Of a stretch of DNA of 64,000 nt, positions 1 to 10,002 are shown piece by piece. The notes beneath the pieces are model-generated. The model made no database searches. It saw nothing but the letters and a program-made list of their open reading frames with translations, and was not told the origin of the DNA. The stretch comes from an uncultured bacterium (GTDB lineage: Bacteria; Verrucomicrobiota; Verrucomicrobiia; CAIQCK01). The first letter of the stretch is position 1; the number at the start of each line of letters is the position of its first letter. Location: assembly GCA_903870275.1 (NCBI GenBank), contig CAIQCK010000016.1, positions 1 through 64,000 on the forward strand. The letters run 5' to 3'. A program made the translations under genes and the position numbers.

Positions 1-3000
1 ACCGGTCTCGCCCACCTCCAGATTGGCGCTGTTGCGCCAGAGTGAACCGGCGCCTGTTACCACCACCGCGTTGTTGCTGGAACCGCTGCTGAACGCGCCG
101 ATATGACCATTGGCATCGAAAACCTGTCCAGCGTTGGCGATCGTCAGGCTGTTGCCCCAGTTGTTGTCATCACTCACGTACAAATCCGCTCTGTTGCTCC
201 AGACCGAACCGGCGCCGCTGACCAAGACCGCGTTGCTATTCGCGCCCGCCATGGCACCCACGTAACCGTTGCCGTTGACCACTCTGCCGCCGCTTGCGAT
301 GGTCAGTTGGTTGCCGGAACCGTACAAACCCATCCACAAGTCGCTGTTGTTGCTCCAGACCGTCCCCGCGCCGCTGACCAGCACCACGTTGTTGCTCGCT
401 CCATCGAAAAAGCCCACGTTGCCGTTATCGCTGAGCACCTGGGCGCCATTGTTGACCGTCATCTGATTGCCCGAGCCGGAGACCCCTACAACCAGATCGC
501 TGGCATTGCTCCAGAGCGAACCGCTGCCGCTGACAAACACAATGTTATTGCTGGCCGAAGCGTTGTAGCCGATGAAACCGATGCTGTCGAGCACCTGACC
601 GCCATTGGTAATCGTCAACTGGTTGAACGAACCCGTGCCGCCAATGGAAAGTGATCCGCTGTTGTTCCAGAGCGAGCCGGCGCCTGTCACCAGCGCGAAG
701 TTAGTGCTGGCAAGGGCTGTATTGCCGATGACGCCGCCGACGGATGTCAACACGCCCGCGTTGGTAACGATCAGCCCGTTGAACCCGTTGCTGATGCCCA
801 CCATGAACGTGCCGGGGTAGTTGGAGGTGACTCCGTTGATCACAATCACATTGGTCAGCGAGGAGGTGCTGTTGCTGTCGGCGAAGATCACGCCGCTGCT
901 GTAGAGCAGGCTGGTGTTCCAATACAACCCACCCGACAACGTCGGCAGATTGGTCAGGCCGAACACGCCGCTGGCGCTGCCAAAGTCGAACAGGTTGAAC
1001 AGGTCACCCGCCACCGGCGTATACCCATTGACCAACGACACCGTCAGTGTGCCGCCGAAGGTGAGCGTGCCCGTGAGATCGAACTGGTCGTAGAGCCACG
1101 CGTTGGTGCCGCCTAATTCCAGGGCCATCGCTCCGCCGCCAAGCATCGTCAGGCTGCCGGTGTCGGTGATGACGCCAAGGCCGTTGCCGGGGGCGATGAG
1201 GCCGGCGTCGGTGATGGCGCCGGTGATGGAGCCCGTACCGGTAAGTGTGGCGTTGGTGTCGATAAACAGGCCGTTGATGAAGCTGTGCATGCCGCCAAGC
1301 AGATTGAGCGTGGCCGCGCCAACACCGTTGCCGACCTGGAACAGAGCCCCGTTGTTGACCATGCTGCCGGCGGTGTTGAACGTGCCACCGTTGAAATTGA
1401 CTACACTACTGGTGCTGTTGGTGGCCAGAAGCCGGTTGACTGTCACCGTGCCGCTGTTGAGGGTCAGAGCGCCACCATTGATATTCAGCGCGCCGCCGCC
1501 GGTAACGTTGGTGGCATAGAGCCATCCGCCGGAAACGATCAGGGCATTGCCGGTGGAGGAGGCGTTGGCGCCGACGACAAGGTTCGTGGCCGAGACGACC
1601 CCGCCGTTGGTTGCGAGCAGGCTGTTGCTGGAGCCGAGGTAGCCGAGGTAGAGGCTGGCGCTATTACTCCACAGCGAGCCGGGACCCGTCACAAGCACTG
1701 CATTGTTGCCGCCGTTGCTGCCAATGTAGGCGCCGCTGCTGAGAACCTGTCCGCCGTTGGCAATCGTCAAGCTGTTGCCGGAACCATAACCCACTGTCAG
1801 GAGACCGCTGTTGTTCCAGAGCGAGCCAGAGCCAGTCACCACTGCCGAGTTGTTGCTGGAGACGTTGAAACCTCCGATGCTGCCGCTCGTGTTGAAAACC
1901 CGGCCACCGTTGGCGATGGTCAGACTGTTGCTGGAGCCAGAGCCACCGACAAACAAGTTACCGCTATTGGTCCATATCGAACCGCCGCCAGAAACCAAAA
2001 CAGAGTTATTGGTGGCATTGGCAGATGAGCCGATGGTGCTAAAGGTAGCCCATACCTGGCCGCCATTGGTGATGGTCAAGCTATTGCCGGTGCCAGAGTT
2101 GCCGATATACAAACTGCTGCTATTGCTCCACATCGAGCCGGCGCCGCTCACCAGAACGGCGTTACTGCTGGCACCCGCATTGTTGCCGAGGTAGCCGAGG
2201 GTATCGAACACCCGGCCCCCGTTGGCAATGGTCAACTGATTGAATGGGCCAGAGTTGCCGACGTAAAGCAAAGAGCTATTGATCCATACACTACCCGCAC
2301 CGGTGACCATCACCGTGTTGTTGCTCGCGGTGGCCAGGCCGCCGATGTAGCCGTTGCCGCTGTTGAATACCGTGCCACCGTTGGCAATGGTCAGTTGATT
2401 GAATGATCCAGCGTTACCAACGTAAAACAAAGAGCTATTGCTCCATACACTACCCGCACCGGCGACCAGCACCGTGTTGTTGCTCGCGGTGGCCGAACTG
2501 CCGATGAGGCCCCAAGTATCGAGTACCGTGCCGCCGTTGGTGATCGTCAGTTGGCTGAACGCTCCATTGCTGCCCACGATGAGAGCGCCGCCGTTGCTCC
2601 AAACCGAGCCGGAGCCGGTAACGTTAACAATGCCAACCCCGTTGCCGCTGGCGTTGGTGGTACCGATGATGGTGTTGCAACCGCCAAGTTGCATTTTAGC
2701 AACGCCTCCCACGATGTTCCATGTGCCCGTCTGGCCTGCCGCCGCGCCGCTGCCGATGACAAAATTCTGATAGACCGAAGCAATTGTAGAGTTGGTGGTG
2801 GTCGTCAACGTGCCGGCGGCGAAGCTGAACATCGCGTTGGTGCTTACGACATTGTTGGTCACCCACAACGAGTTGGCTGTGATGACACCCCCGGTGAAAG
2901 CAAGCGTGCCGTAGCGAATTTCGAGCGCGCCGGTGCCTGTGCCGTTGGTAGCAAAGAGGTTGCCGCCGGAAACAGCGATGACATTGCCGGTGGAGGCGCT

Positions 3001-6000
3001 ACTAGCGCCGACCACGAGGTTGGTAGCCGACACGGTGCCCCCATTGGAAATCATCAGGCTGTTGCCCGAACCGTTGTTGCCCACAATCAATGTGCTGTTG
3101 CTCCAAAGGCTGCCCGCGCCCGTCACCAGCGCCACATTCGTGGTGCTGCCGGAGTAGCCCACATAGCCGGTAGCGCTATACACCGCGCCGCCGTTGTACA
3201 CATTCAGTTGATTGCCCCCTGCGGTGTCGCCCACATAGAGGATGGAACCGCTGTTCCAGACGCTGCCCGCGCCGGTGACCACCGCCGCATTATTGCGCGC
3301 TGTGGGATTGTTCCCGATATAGCCGGTAGCGCTATACACCATGCCGCCATTGGTAACGGTCAACTGGTTGAAGGTTCCGTTGCCACCCATGACGAGAATC
3401 GCGTTGTTGCTCCAGTAGCTGCCCGCACCGCTGACCGTCACCAGGTTGTTGCTGGAATTGTAGCCACTGCCTATATAACAGCCGAGATCATACACCTTGC
3501 CGCCGTTGGCGATGGTCAACTGGTTGAACGAGCCGTTGCTTCCTATGTTGATCATGGCGCTGTTGTTCCAAACGCTGCCGGCGTCCGTCACCACAACCGC
3601 GTTGTAGCTGGAGTTGGAAGCTTGACCGACAAAGACGGTCGCGTCGTACACCACGCCGCCATTGGCGATCGTCAGTTGGTTGCCCGCGCCGTTGACGCCG
3701 ACGGCCACAATGGAACTGTTGCTCCAAACGCTGCCCGCACCGGTCACCGACACCGTATTATTGCTGCTGCCGGCGGCATAGCCCAGATAACCACTGCTGT
3801 CGGTGACCCAGCCGGCGTTAGTGATGGTCAATTGGTTGAAGGAACCCGTGCTGCCCACGTAGAGATAACCGTTGTCGCTCCAACGGGAGCCCGAACCAGT
3901 TATCAGCGCGAAGTTGTTGCTGGCACCGGCCAAGCCACCGATGACGCCATTGGTGGAAGTCAGCACGCCCGCGTTGGTGACGATCAGCCCATTGAATCCG
4001 TTGCTGATGCCCACCATGAACGTGCCGGGGTAGTTGGAGGTGACTCCGTTAATCACAATCACATTGGTCAGCGAGGAGGTACTGTTGCTGTCGGCGAAGA
4101 TCACGCCGCTGCTGTAGAGCAGGCTCGTGTTCCAGAACAAGGATCCGCCCAAGGTCGGCAGATTGGTCTGGCTGAAGGCACCGCTGGCGCTGCCAAAGTC
4201 GAACAGGTTGAACTGGTCACCCGCCACCGGCGTATACCCGTTGACCAGCGACACCGTCAGCGTGCCGCCGAAAGTGAACGCGCCTGTCAGATCAAACTGG
4301 TCGTAAAGCCAGGTGTTGGTGCCGCCCAGTTCCAGGGTCATTGCCCCGCCGCCCAGCATCGTCAGGTTGCCGGTGTCGGTGATGACGCCAAGGCCGTTGC
4401 CGGGACCGATGAGGCCGGCGTCGGTGATGGAGCCGGTGATCGTGCCCGTGCCGGTGAGAATGGCGTTGGTGTCGATGAACAAGCCGTTGGCGAAGCTGTG
4501 CGTGCCGCCGAGCAAATCGAGCGTGGCCACGCTGCTGCCGTTGCCGACTTGGAACAACACCCCGTTGTTGACCGTGCTGCCGCCGCTGTTAAGCGTGCCG
4601 CCGTTGAAGTTGACCACGCTGTTGGCGAAATTGGTGGCGAAGAATCGGTTGACCGTGACGGTGCCGTTGGTGAGCACCAGAACGCCGTTGCGCAAGTCCA
4701 GCGCACCACCGCCCGTCGAGTTGGTGACGATCAGGTTGCCTCCATTGACCGTGATCACGTTGCCTGTGGATGGAGAGTTCGCGCCAACTAGCACGTTGGT
4801 GGCGATCACGGTGCCGCCGCTGGCAAGGGTCAGGCTGTTGTATGAGCCGGTGTCGCCAACATACAGGGCGGCACTGTTGTTCCAGAGCGAACCGGAACCG
4901 GTCACCAGAACCGCGTTGTTAACGCCGCTGGTGGTTCTGCCGATATAGGCGGAGGTGTCAAACACCTGGCCGTTGCTATTGATCGTCAGACTGTTGGTGG
5001 AGCCGCAAAAACCGACTTGCACAAAACTGTTGTTACTCCAGAGCGAGCCGATTCCCGAGACCCATACACTGTTATTGTTGGCGGATGCGTTGTAGCCGAT
5101 ATTGCCGATGCCATCGTAAACATCGGCGCCATTGATCACGGCAAGGTTGTTGGAGTATCCGTAGAAACCCACGGTCACGTTGATACTATTGCTCCAGACC
5201 GTTCCGACCCCGTTCACCAGGACGATGTTATTGCTGGAAGCGTTGCCGAAGCCAATATAGCTGATGGTATCCAGCACCCTGCCGCCGTTGGCAATCATCA
5301 GGTTGTTGGAAGCACCGGAGGTGCCGACATAGAGAGAGCCGCTGTCGTTCCAGAGTGAGCCAATGCCGCTCACGACAACCGAGTTGTTGCTGGATGCGGC
5401 ATTGTAGCCCCCGATCCATGCGGCTCCACTATCCACTTCGCCGCCGTTCACAATGCCCAGGCTGTTGCCCGCGCCGTTATTGCCGATATACAAAGTGCCG
5501 CTGCCGGCCCAGAGGGAACCTGCGCCAGTCACGAGCACGGAGTTGTTGCTGGCGCTGGTGTTGTAACCGATGTAACCCGTGGCGTCGGACACTTGGCCGC
5601 CGTTGGTGACGGTCAACAAACTGCCCGAACCGGAGCCGCCCACCCACAGGTTGCCGCCGTTGGTCCAAACGGTGCCAGCGCCGCTGACCGTGACAACGCC
5701 GGCAGCGCCTGTCGTGCTTCCGAGGATGGTTGTGTTGGTGCTGCCGGCCACGGGCAGCATGGCATTGGCGCCGCCCAGCATGTTCCACGTCGCCGTCTGG
5801 CCGGGCGTGGTGCCAATATTGAAGTTGCTGCCGACGATCTGGGAACCATCGTAAGTGGTCAAAGTGCCTGCGTTGAAGTTAAAGACGGAGTAGATGAGAT
5901 TGACCGCACTGTTGGTGGCGTAGATGTAGTCGGCCGTGAGTTGGCCGCCGCTGTTGAGTGCCAGAGTGCCATATTGCACGTTGAGAACTGCCGTGCCGAC

Positions 6001-9000
6001 GGCGTTGGTGGCGTAGAGGTTGCCGCCGGAGACGGTGATGCCATTGCCAGAGGCGGCGTTGTAGCCAATGACAATGTTGGTGGCCGCCACGGCGCCGCTG
6101 TTGGCAATCGTCAAGGTGTTGAAGGAGCCATTGGAGCCGATGTTGAGTGTGCCGCCACTGTTCCAAACACTGCCCGTGCCGGCGACGAGCACGGAGTTGT
6201 TGTTGCCGCTGCAGCCGATGGCGCCGGAGGCGCTAAACACCCGGCCGCCGTTGGTGATCATCAACGCGTTGCCTGAGTCGCCCAACCAACTCAGCAAAAT
6301 GCCGCTGCTATTGCTCATCATACTGCCTGCGCCACTGACCAGCACCGTGTTGTTGTTGCCGCCAGCATCGTGACCGATAAAAATGTTGCCGTTGGCGTTG
6401 ACAACGCCGCCGCTGGAGATGGTCAATGTGGCGCCAAAATTGGCATAGCCCACATCCAAATCGCCATTGGTGTTGTTCCAGACGCTGCCCGCGCCAGTGA
6501 CCGTCACCGCGTTGCTGTTGGCGCCGCCCCAGATGCCAACAATGCTGTTGAGGCTGATCACCTGGCCACCGTTGGCGATGGTCAACGAGTTCCCCGAACT
6601 ATAGTAGCCCAGCACCACCGAGCCGTTATTGCTCCAAACACTGCCCGCGCCGGTGACCAGCACCGCATTGTTGTTGGCGCCGGCTTGATTGCCGATGTAG
6701 CCGGCAGCGGAGACCACTTTGCCGCCATTGGCAACCGTCAGTTGATTGCCGGAGGCGGCATCGCCCACATAAAGCGCGGAACCGCTGTTCCAGACGCTGC
6801 CCGTGCCCGTCACCATCGCCAAGTTGTTGCGGGCCGTGGGATTGTTCCCGACATAGCCCAACCCGCTGTACACCACGCCGCCATTGGTGATAACCAGTTG
6901 ATTGAATATCCCGTTGCCACCCATGACGAGAATCGCGTTGTTGCTCCAGTAGCTGCCCGCACCGCTGACCGTCACCAGGTTGTTGCTGGAATTGTAGCCA
7001 CTGCCTATATAACAGCCGAGATCATACACCTTGCCACTGTTGGCGATGATCAACTGGTTGAACGAGCCGTTGCTTCCTATGTTAATCATGGCACTGTTGT
7101 TCCAAACGCTGCCGGCGTCCGTCACCACCACCGCGTTGTTGCTGGAGTTGGAAGTTAGGCCGACATAGCTGTTCGAGTCATACACCGTGCCGCCGTTGGT
7201 GATGGTCAACTGGTTGAAGGAACCCGTGCCACCAATGGAAAGCGAACCGCTATTGCTCCAGAGCGAGCCGGCGCCGGTCACCAGCGCAAAGTTGTTGCTG
7301 GCGACGGCTGAGTTGCCGACGACGCCGTTGCTGGAGATGAGAACGCCCGCGTTGGTGACGATCAGCCCGTTGAACCCGTTGCTGATGCCCACCATGAACG
7401 TGCCGGGGTAGTTGGAGGTGACTCCGTTGATCACCACGATGTTGGTCAACGAGGAGGTGCTGTTGGTGTCGGCGAAGATCACGCCGCTGCTGTAGAGCAG
7501 GCTCGTGTTCCAGAATAAGGATCCGCCCAAGGTCGGCAGATTGGTCTGGATGAAGGCACCGCTGGCGCTGCCAAAGTCGAACAGGTTGAACTGATCCCCC
7601 GCCACCGGCGTATACCCGTTGACCAACGACACCGTCAGCGTGCCGCCGAAGGTGAACGCGCCCGTGAGATCGAACTGGTCGTAAAGCCATGTGTTGGTGC
7701 CGCCCAGTTCCAGGGTCATCGCCCCGCCGCTGAGCATCGTCAGGCTGCCGGTGTCGGTGATGACGCCAAGGCCGTTGCCGGGGCCGATGAGGCCGGCGTC
7801 GGTAATGGAACCGGTGATGGTGCCGGTGCCGGTGAGCGTGGCGTTGGTGTTGATGAAGAGGCCGTTGGCGAAGCTGTGCGTGCCGCCGAGCATTTGGAAC
7901 GTGGCCGCGCTGGTGCCGTTGCCGATCTGGAACAGCGCCCCGTTGGTGACCGTGCTGCCGCCGCTATTGAGCGTGCCTCCGTTGAAATTGACAATGCTGC
8001 TCGCGCCGTTAGCGGCGAGGAGCTGGTTCACCGTCACCGTGCCGCTGTTGAAGTTGAGCGTGCCGCGACGGATATCAATAAGCCCATTCCCAATGCTGTT
8101 GGTTACAAACAAACTGCCGTTCAAAACATTTACGATATTTCCAGTGGCGTTGGGGTTCTGTCCAAGGATCAGGCTACCGGCGATCACTTTGGCGTTGTTG
8201 GAAATGGTAAGCGTATTGGCGGAACCATTGTTGCCAATAATCAGGCTGCCTCCATTTGACCAGAGAGAGCCGGTATCTGTGACCAGCACCGAACTCCTTG
8301 AATTAACTTGGGCGCTGTTACCTAGAACCGCGGAACCGCTGGTCATCAGGCCGCCGGCGGTGACACTGACATTGTTGTTGAGTCCACCGGTATCGCCGAC
8401 GATGAGCGCGCCCTGGATTTGCCACTGTGAATTGGTTCCGGCCACGAGCGCTTTGTTGTTGTTGCCTGCTGTGCCGATGTAAACGGTGCTGTTAAACGCC
8501 GCCGCCCCATTGGTAATGATCAGGATGTTTCCAGCGCCGGATTCGCCAACGGACAGATTGCCTGAATTCGTCCAGAGGGAGCCAGTGCCGGTCACGAGGG
8601 CGAGATTATTGTCGGAGGTGTAACCGATGTTGCAAGTGGACTGGGAAACCACTTTGCCGCCATTGATGATCGTCAGGCTGTTGGTCGCACCGGTCGAACC
8701 CACAGTGAGTGAGCCGTTCAGAACCGATCCTGGGTCTGTGACGAGTACGGAATTCAAGCTGCTATTGTAGCCGGGGCCAGCATTGCAGCCGATAGCCCCG
8801 CTTCCATTAACGGTACCGCCGTTGGCGATAATCAGCGTATTGCTTGAATTATTGTAGCCAACGTAAAAACCGCCGGAAAGAACGGATCCCGGACCGGTGA
8901 CATAGACGACGTTGCTGTCGCTGGACTGCCCCACATACACATAACTGGCGGTAGCCACCCTGCCTCCGTTGGTGACGATCAAGGTGTTCCGGCCACCCGA

Positions 9001-9621
9001 GTTTCCAACCGTAAGCTGGCCCATATTGGTCCAAAGCGACCCCGAATCCGTCACGATCGCCACATTGCCAGTGCTGGAAACATTGTATCCCATGAAGGCT
9101 CCGCTGCTGCCAGTGGTGACCGTTGCTCCCTTCTGAATCGTCAGGCTGTTCGAACTGCCACTGTAGCCCAGGTATAAATGGCCAGCCCACAATGACGAAT
9201 TGGTATCCGTCACCAGGATCTGGTTGCCGTAGCTGGCGGCGGTGTAAGCAGTAATAAAATCGAAGTCCGTCCTGGAAAAACCACCGTTCTGGACAATCAA
9301 CTGATTGAAGGAACCGGTGGCACCAAGGTAGGTCGCATTCTCGTTGGACCAAACCGAGCCCGCGCCAGTCACGATGGCGATGTTGTTACTCGAAGTCCCG
9401 GAGTTGCCAATAATCCCGGTGCCTATGCCCAGCAGCACGCCAGCGTTGGTGACGATCAGTGCGTTGAAGGAGCCATTGCTGCCGACCATGTAGTAACCAC
9501 TGCCATAGTTGATCCGAACACCGTTGATAACGTTGGTGATGTCGGTTTCGGCGCGGCTGCCAGGGGCGAGGGTGAGCAATGCACTCACTGCGGCGAGCGC
9601 GATACTTCTCGGTATATTCAT
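1..9621 (-). CDS. Giant secreted T5SS/PEP-CTERM-associated repeat protein, 3' end outside window
   Basis: An ATG at 9621 opens a frame that I checked at several sites across its length (9.6, 7.7, 5.6, 2.4 and 0 kb) and that reads coherently to position 1, giving at least 3207 codons. The start is preceded by a GAGGGGAGGAG ribosome site, and residues 1-25 form a signal peptide (MNIPRSIALAAVSALLTLAP). The rest repeats a roughly 55-residue unit with motifs GAGS.W.N, L.VGNSGS.N.LTI.NGG.V and IG....SNN, matching the T5SS/PEP-CTERM-associated repeat family. Each large module ends with a block like LFDFGSASG..LP.L....WNTSLLYSSGVIF, which usually closes an autotransporter-like passenger. Such proteins are exported and probably coat the cell. 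No transmembrane or sorting signal is visible because the C-terminus is outside the window. Confidence 0.85.
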   Translation of the reverse strand, partial: MNIPRSIALAAVSALLTLAPGSRAETDITNVINGVRINYGSGYYMVGSNGSFNALIVTNAGVLLGIGTGIIGNSGTSSNNIAIVTGAGSVWSNENATYLGATGSFNQLIVQNGGFSRTDFDFITAYTAASYGNQILVTDTNSSLWAGHLYLGYSGSSNSLTIQKGATVTTGSSGAFMGYNVSSTGNVAIVTDSGSLWTNMGQLTVGNSGGRNTLIVTNGGRVATASYVYVGQSSDSNVVYVTGPGSVLSGGFYVGYNNSSNTLIIANGGTVNGSGAIGCNAGPGYNSSLNSVLVTDPGSVLNGSLTVGSTGATNSLTIINGGKVVSQSTCNIGYTSDNNLALVTGTGSLWTNSGNLSVGESGAGNILIITNGAAAFNSTVYIGTAGNNNKALVAGTNSQWQIQGALIVGDTGGLNNNVSVTAGGLMTSGSAVLGNSAQVNSRSSVLVTDTGSLWSNGGSLIIGNNGSANTLTISNNAKVIAGSLILGQNPNATGNIVNVLNGSLFVTNSIGNGLIDIRRGTLNFNSGTVTVNQLLAANGASSIVNFNGGTLNSGGSTVTNGALFQIGNGTSAATFQMLGGTHSFANGLFINTNATLTGTGTITGSITDAGLIGPGNGLGVITDTGSLTMLSGGAMTLELGGTNTWLYDQFDLTGAFTFGGTLTVSLVNGYTPVAGDQFNLFDFGSASGAFIQTNLPTLGGSLFWNTSLLYSSGVIFADTNSTSSLTNIVVINGVTSNYPGTFMVGISNGFNGLIVTNAGVLISSNGVVGNSAVASNNFALVTGAGSLWSNSGSLSIGGTGSFNQLTITNGGTVYDSNSYVGLTSNSSNNAVVVTDAGSVWNNSAMINIGSNGSFNQLIIANSGKVYDLGCYIGSGYNSSNNLVTVSGAGSYWSNNAILVMGGNGIFNQLVITNGGVVYSGLGYVGNNPTARNNLAMVTGTGSVWNSGSALYVGDAASGNQLTVANGGKVVSAAGYIGNQAGANNNAVLVTGAGSVWSNNGSVVLGYYSSGNSLTIANGGQVISLNSIVGIWGGANSNAVTVTGAGSVWNNTNGDLDVGYANFGATLTISSGGVVNANGNIFIGHDAGGNNNTVLVSGAGSMMSNSSGILLSWLGDSGNALMITNGGRVFSASGAIGCSGNNNSVLVAGTGSVWNSGGTLNIGSNGSFNTLTIANSGAVAATNIVIGYNAASGNGITVSGGNLYATNAVGTAVLNVQYGTLALNSGGQLTADYIYATNSAVNLIYSVFNFNAGTLTTYDGSQIVGSNFNIGTTPGQTATWNMLGGANAMLPVAGSTNTTILGSTTGAAGVVTVSGAGTVWTNGGNLWVGGSGSGSLLTVTNGGQVSDATGYIGYNTSASNNSVLVTGAGSLWAGSGTLYIGNNGAGNSLGIVNGGEVDSGAAWIGGYNAASSNNSVVVSGIGSLWNDSGSLYVGTSGASNNLMIANGGRVLDTISYIGFGNASSNNIVLVNGVGTVWSNSINVTVGFYGYSNNLAVINGADVYDGIGNIGYNASANNNSVWVSGIGSLWSNNSFVQVGFCGSTNSLTINSNGQVFDTSAYIGRTTSGVNNAVLVTGSGSLWNNSAALYVGDTGSYNSLTLASGGTVIATNVLVGANSPSTGNVITVNGGNLIVTNSTGGGALDLRNGVLVLTNGTVTVNRFFATNFANSVVNFNGGTLNSGGSTVNNGVLFQVGNGSSVATLDLLGGTHSFANGLFIDTNAILTGTGTITGSITDAGLIGPGNGLGVITDTGNLTMLGGGAMTLELGGTNTWLYDQFDLTGAFTFGGTLTVSLVNGYTPVAGDQFNLFDFGSASGAFSQTNLPTLGGSLFWNTSLLYSSGVIFADSNSTSSLTNVIVINGVTSNYPGTFMVGISNGFNGLIVTNAGVLTSTNGVIGGLAGASNNFALITGSGSRWSDNGYLYVGSTGSFNQLTITNAGWVTDSSGYLGYAAGSSNNTVSVTGAGSVWSNSSIVAVGVNGAGNQLTIANGGVVYDATVFVGQASNSSYNAVVVTDAGSVWNNSAMINIGSNGSFNQLTIANGGKVYDLGCYIGSGYNSSNNLVTVSGAGSYWSNNAILVMGGNGTFNQLTVTNGGMVYSATGYIGNNPTARNNAAVVTGAGSVWNSGSILYVGDTAGGNQLNVYNGGAVYSATGYVGYSGSTTNVALVTGAGSLWSNSTLIVGNNGSGNSLMISNGGTVSATNLVVGASSASTGNVIAVSGGNLFATNGTGTGALEIRYGTLAFTGGVITANSLWVTNNVVSTNAMFSFAAGTLTTTTNSTIASVYQNFVIGSGAAAGQTGTWNIVGGVAKMQLGGCNTIIGTTNASGNGVGIVNVTGSGSVWSNGGALIVGSNGAFSQLTITNGGTVLDTWGLIGSSATASNNTVLVAGAGSVWSNSSLFYVGNAGSFNQLTIANGGTVFNSGNGYIGGLATASNNTVMVTGAGSVWINSSLLYVGNSGPFNQLTIANGGRVFDTLGYLGNNAGASSNAVLVSGAGSMWSNSSSLYIGNSGTGNSLTITNGGQVWATFSTIGSSANATNNSVLVSGGGSIWTNSGNLFVGGSGSSNSLTIANGGRVFNTSGSIGGFNVSSNNSAVVTGSGSLWNNSGLLTVGYGSGNSLTIANGGQVLSSGAYIGSNGGNNAVLVTGPGSLWSNSASLYLGYLGSSNSLLATNGGVVSATNLVVGANASSTGNALIVSGGWLYATNVTGGGALNINGGALTLNSGTVTVNRLLATNSTSSVVNFNGGTFNTAGSMVNNGALFQVGNGVGAATLNLLGGMHSFINGLFIDTNATLTGTGSITGAITDAGLIAPGNGLGVITDTGSLTMLGGGAMALELGGTNAWLYDQFDLTGTLTFGGTLTVSLVNGYTPVAGDLFNLFDFGSASGVFGLTNLPTLSGGLYWNTSLLYSSGVIFADSNSTSSLTNVIVINGVTSNYPGTFMVGISNGFNGLIVTNAGVLTSVGGVIGNTALASTNFALVTGAGSLWNNSGSLSIGGTGSFNQLTITNGGQVLDSIGFIGYNASASNNIVFVSGSGSLWSNASDLVVGVSGSGNQMTVNNGAQVLSDNGNVGFFDGASNNVVLVSGAGTVWSNNSDLWMGLYGSGNQLTIASGGRVVNGNGYVGAMAGANSNAVLVSGAGSVWSNRADLYVSDDNNWGNSLTIANAGQVFDANGHIGAFSSGSSNNAVVVTGAGSLWRNSANLEVGETG
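838..1420 (-). repeat. Long internal repeat, copy 3 (module junction block)
   Basis: This block of several hundred bases recurs with few differences near 4051-4640 and 7429-8040. It encodes the module-closing LELGGTN.WLYDQFDLTG.L stretch, then the LFDFGSASG...GVIF end and the start of the next module (S.TN...INGV..NYPGTFMVG). Spacing between copies is about 3213 and 3378 bp. It lies inside the giant repeat gene. Confidence 0.8.
4051..4640 (-). repeat. Long internal repeat, copy 2 (module junction block)
   Basis: Near-identical to the blocks at 838-1420 and 7429-8040. It marks the boundary between the second and third full-length modules of the giant gene. Differences from the other copies are scattered and mostly look synonymous, which suggests recent duplication or ongoing gene conversion. 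Confidence 0.8.
7429..8040 (-). repeat. Long internal repeat, copy 1 (module junction block)
   Basis: The N-terminal-most copy of the block described at 838-1420. Here it joins the first module (from the signal peptide) to the second. The sequence after the junction resembles the mature N-terminus of the protein itself (ITNVINGVR.NYGSGYYMVG), so complete passengers have been fused head to tail. Confidence 0.8.
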
Positions 9622-10002
9622 TTAGCTATTTCTCCTCCCCTCTCCTCTTGTCTCACGATTATCACCTTGTTTGCAAGTACTTTCCGATGGGGATGAACAT
9701 GGATTCACGCGTATGAAACTAGAGCCCGCTGCCAATTCCACCCGGCTCTCCTGTAACCTGTCACCGCTCGGACAGCCGATCGCTCATCCCCTGGCGTCTC
9801 GCTGCCGACGCCTCACATGCGACGCTTGGCATTTGACATCCCGACCCCGTTCATTCGCACGCCCCTTGCCCTGCCGCCGCCTATCGTCTTCTTCATTCCG
9901 CAGAGCCTCTCGACAGGTTTCACACCGTCGTTGTGACCGCTGGTCTGCACGGATTATGTCTCGCTTGCGTCGATGATGCGCCTGTGGTTCACGCTTGTTG
10001 CG
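9622..10002. other. Intergenic leader upstream of the giant repeat gene
   Basis: About 380 bp separate the giant gene from the next minus-strand gene. I see the giant gene's ribosome site close to 9635 but no convincing open frame, hairpin terminator or RNA gene. A promoter for the giant gene presumably lies here, but no clear -35/-10 pair stands out. Confidence 0.5.

Noticed and set aside
2551..4791. Long plus-strand open frame of 746 codons and similar frames at 1285-2028 and 6370-7158
   Set aside because: They lie opposite the giant minus-strand repeat gene. Their Ala/His/Arg-rich text is what the complement of the repeat codons produces, and the minus frame has the signal peptide, ribosome site and family motifs.
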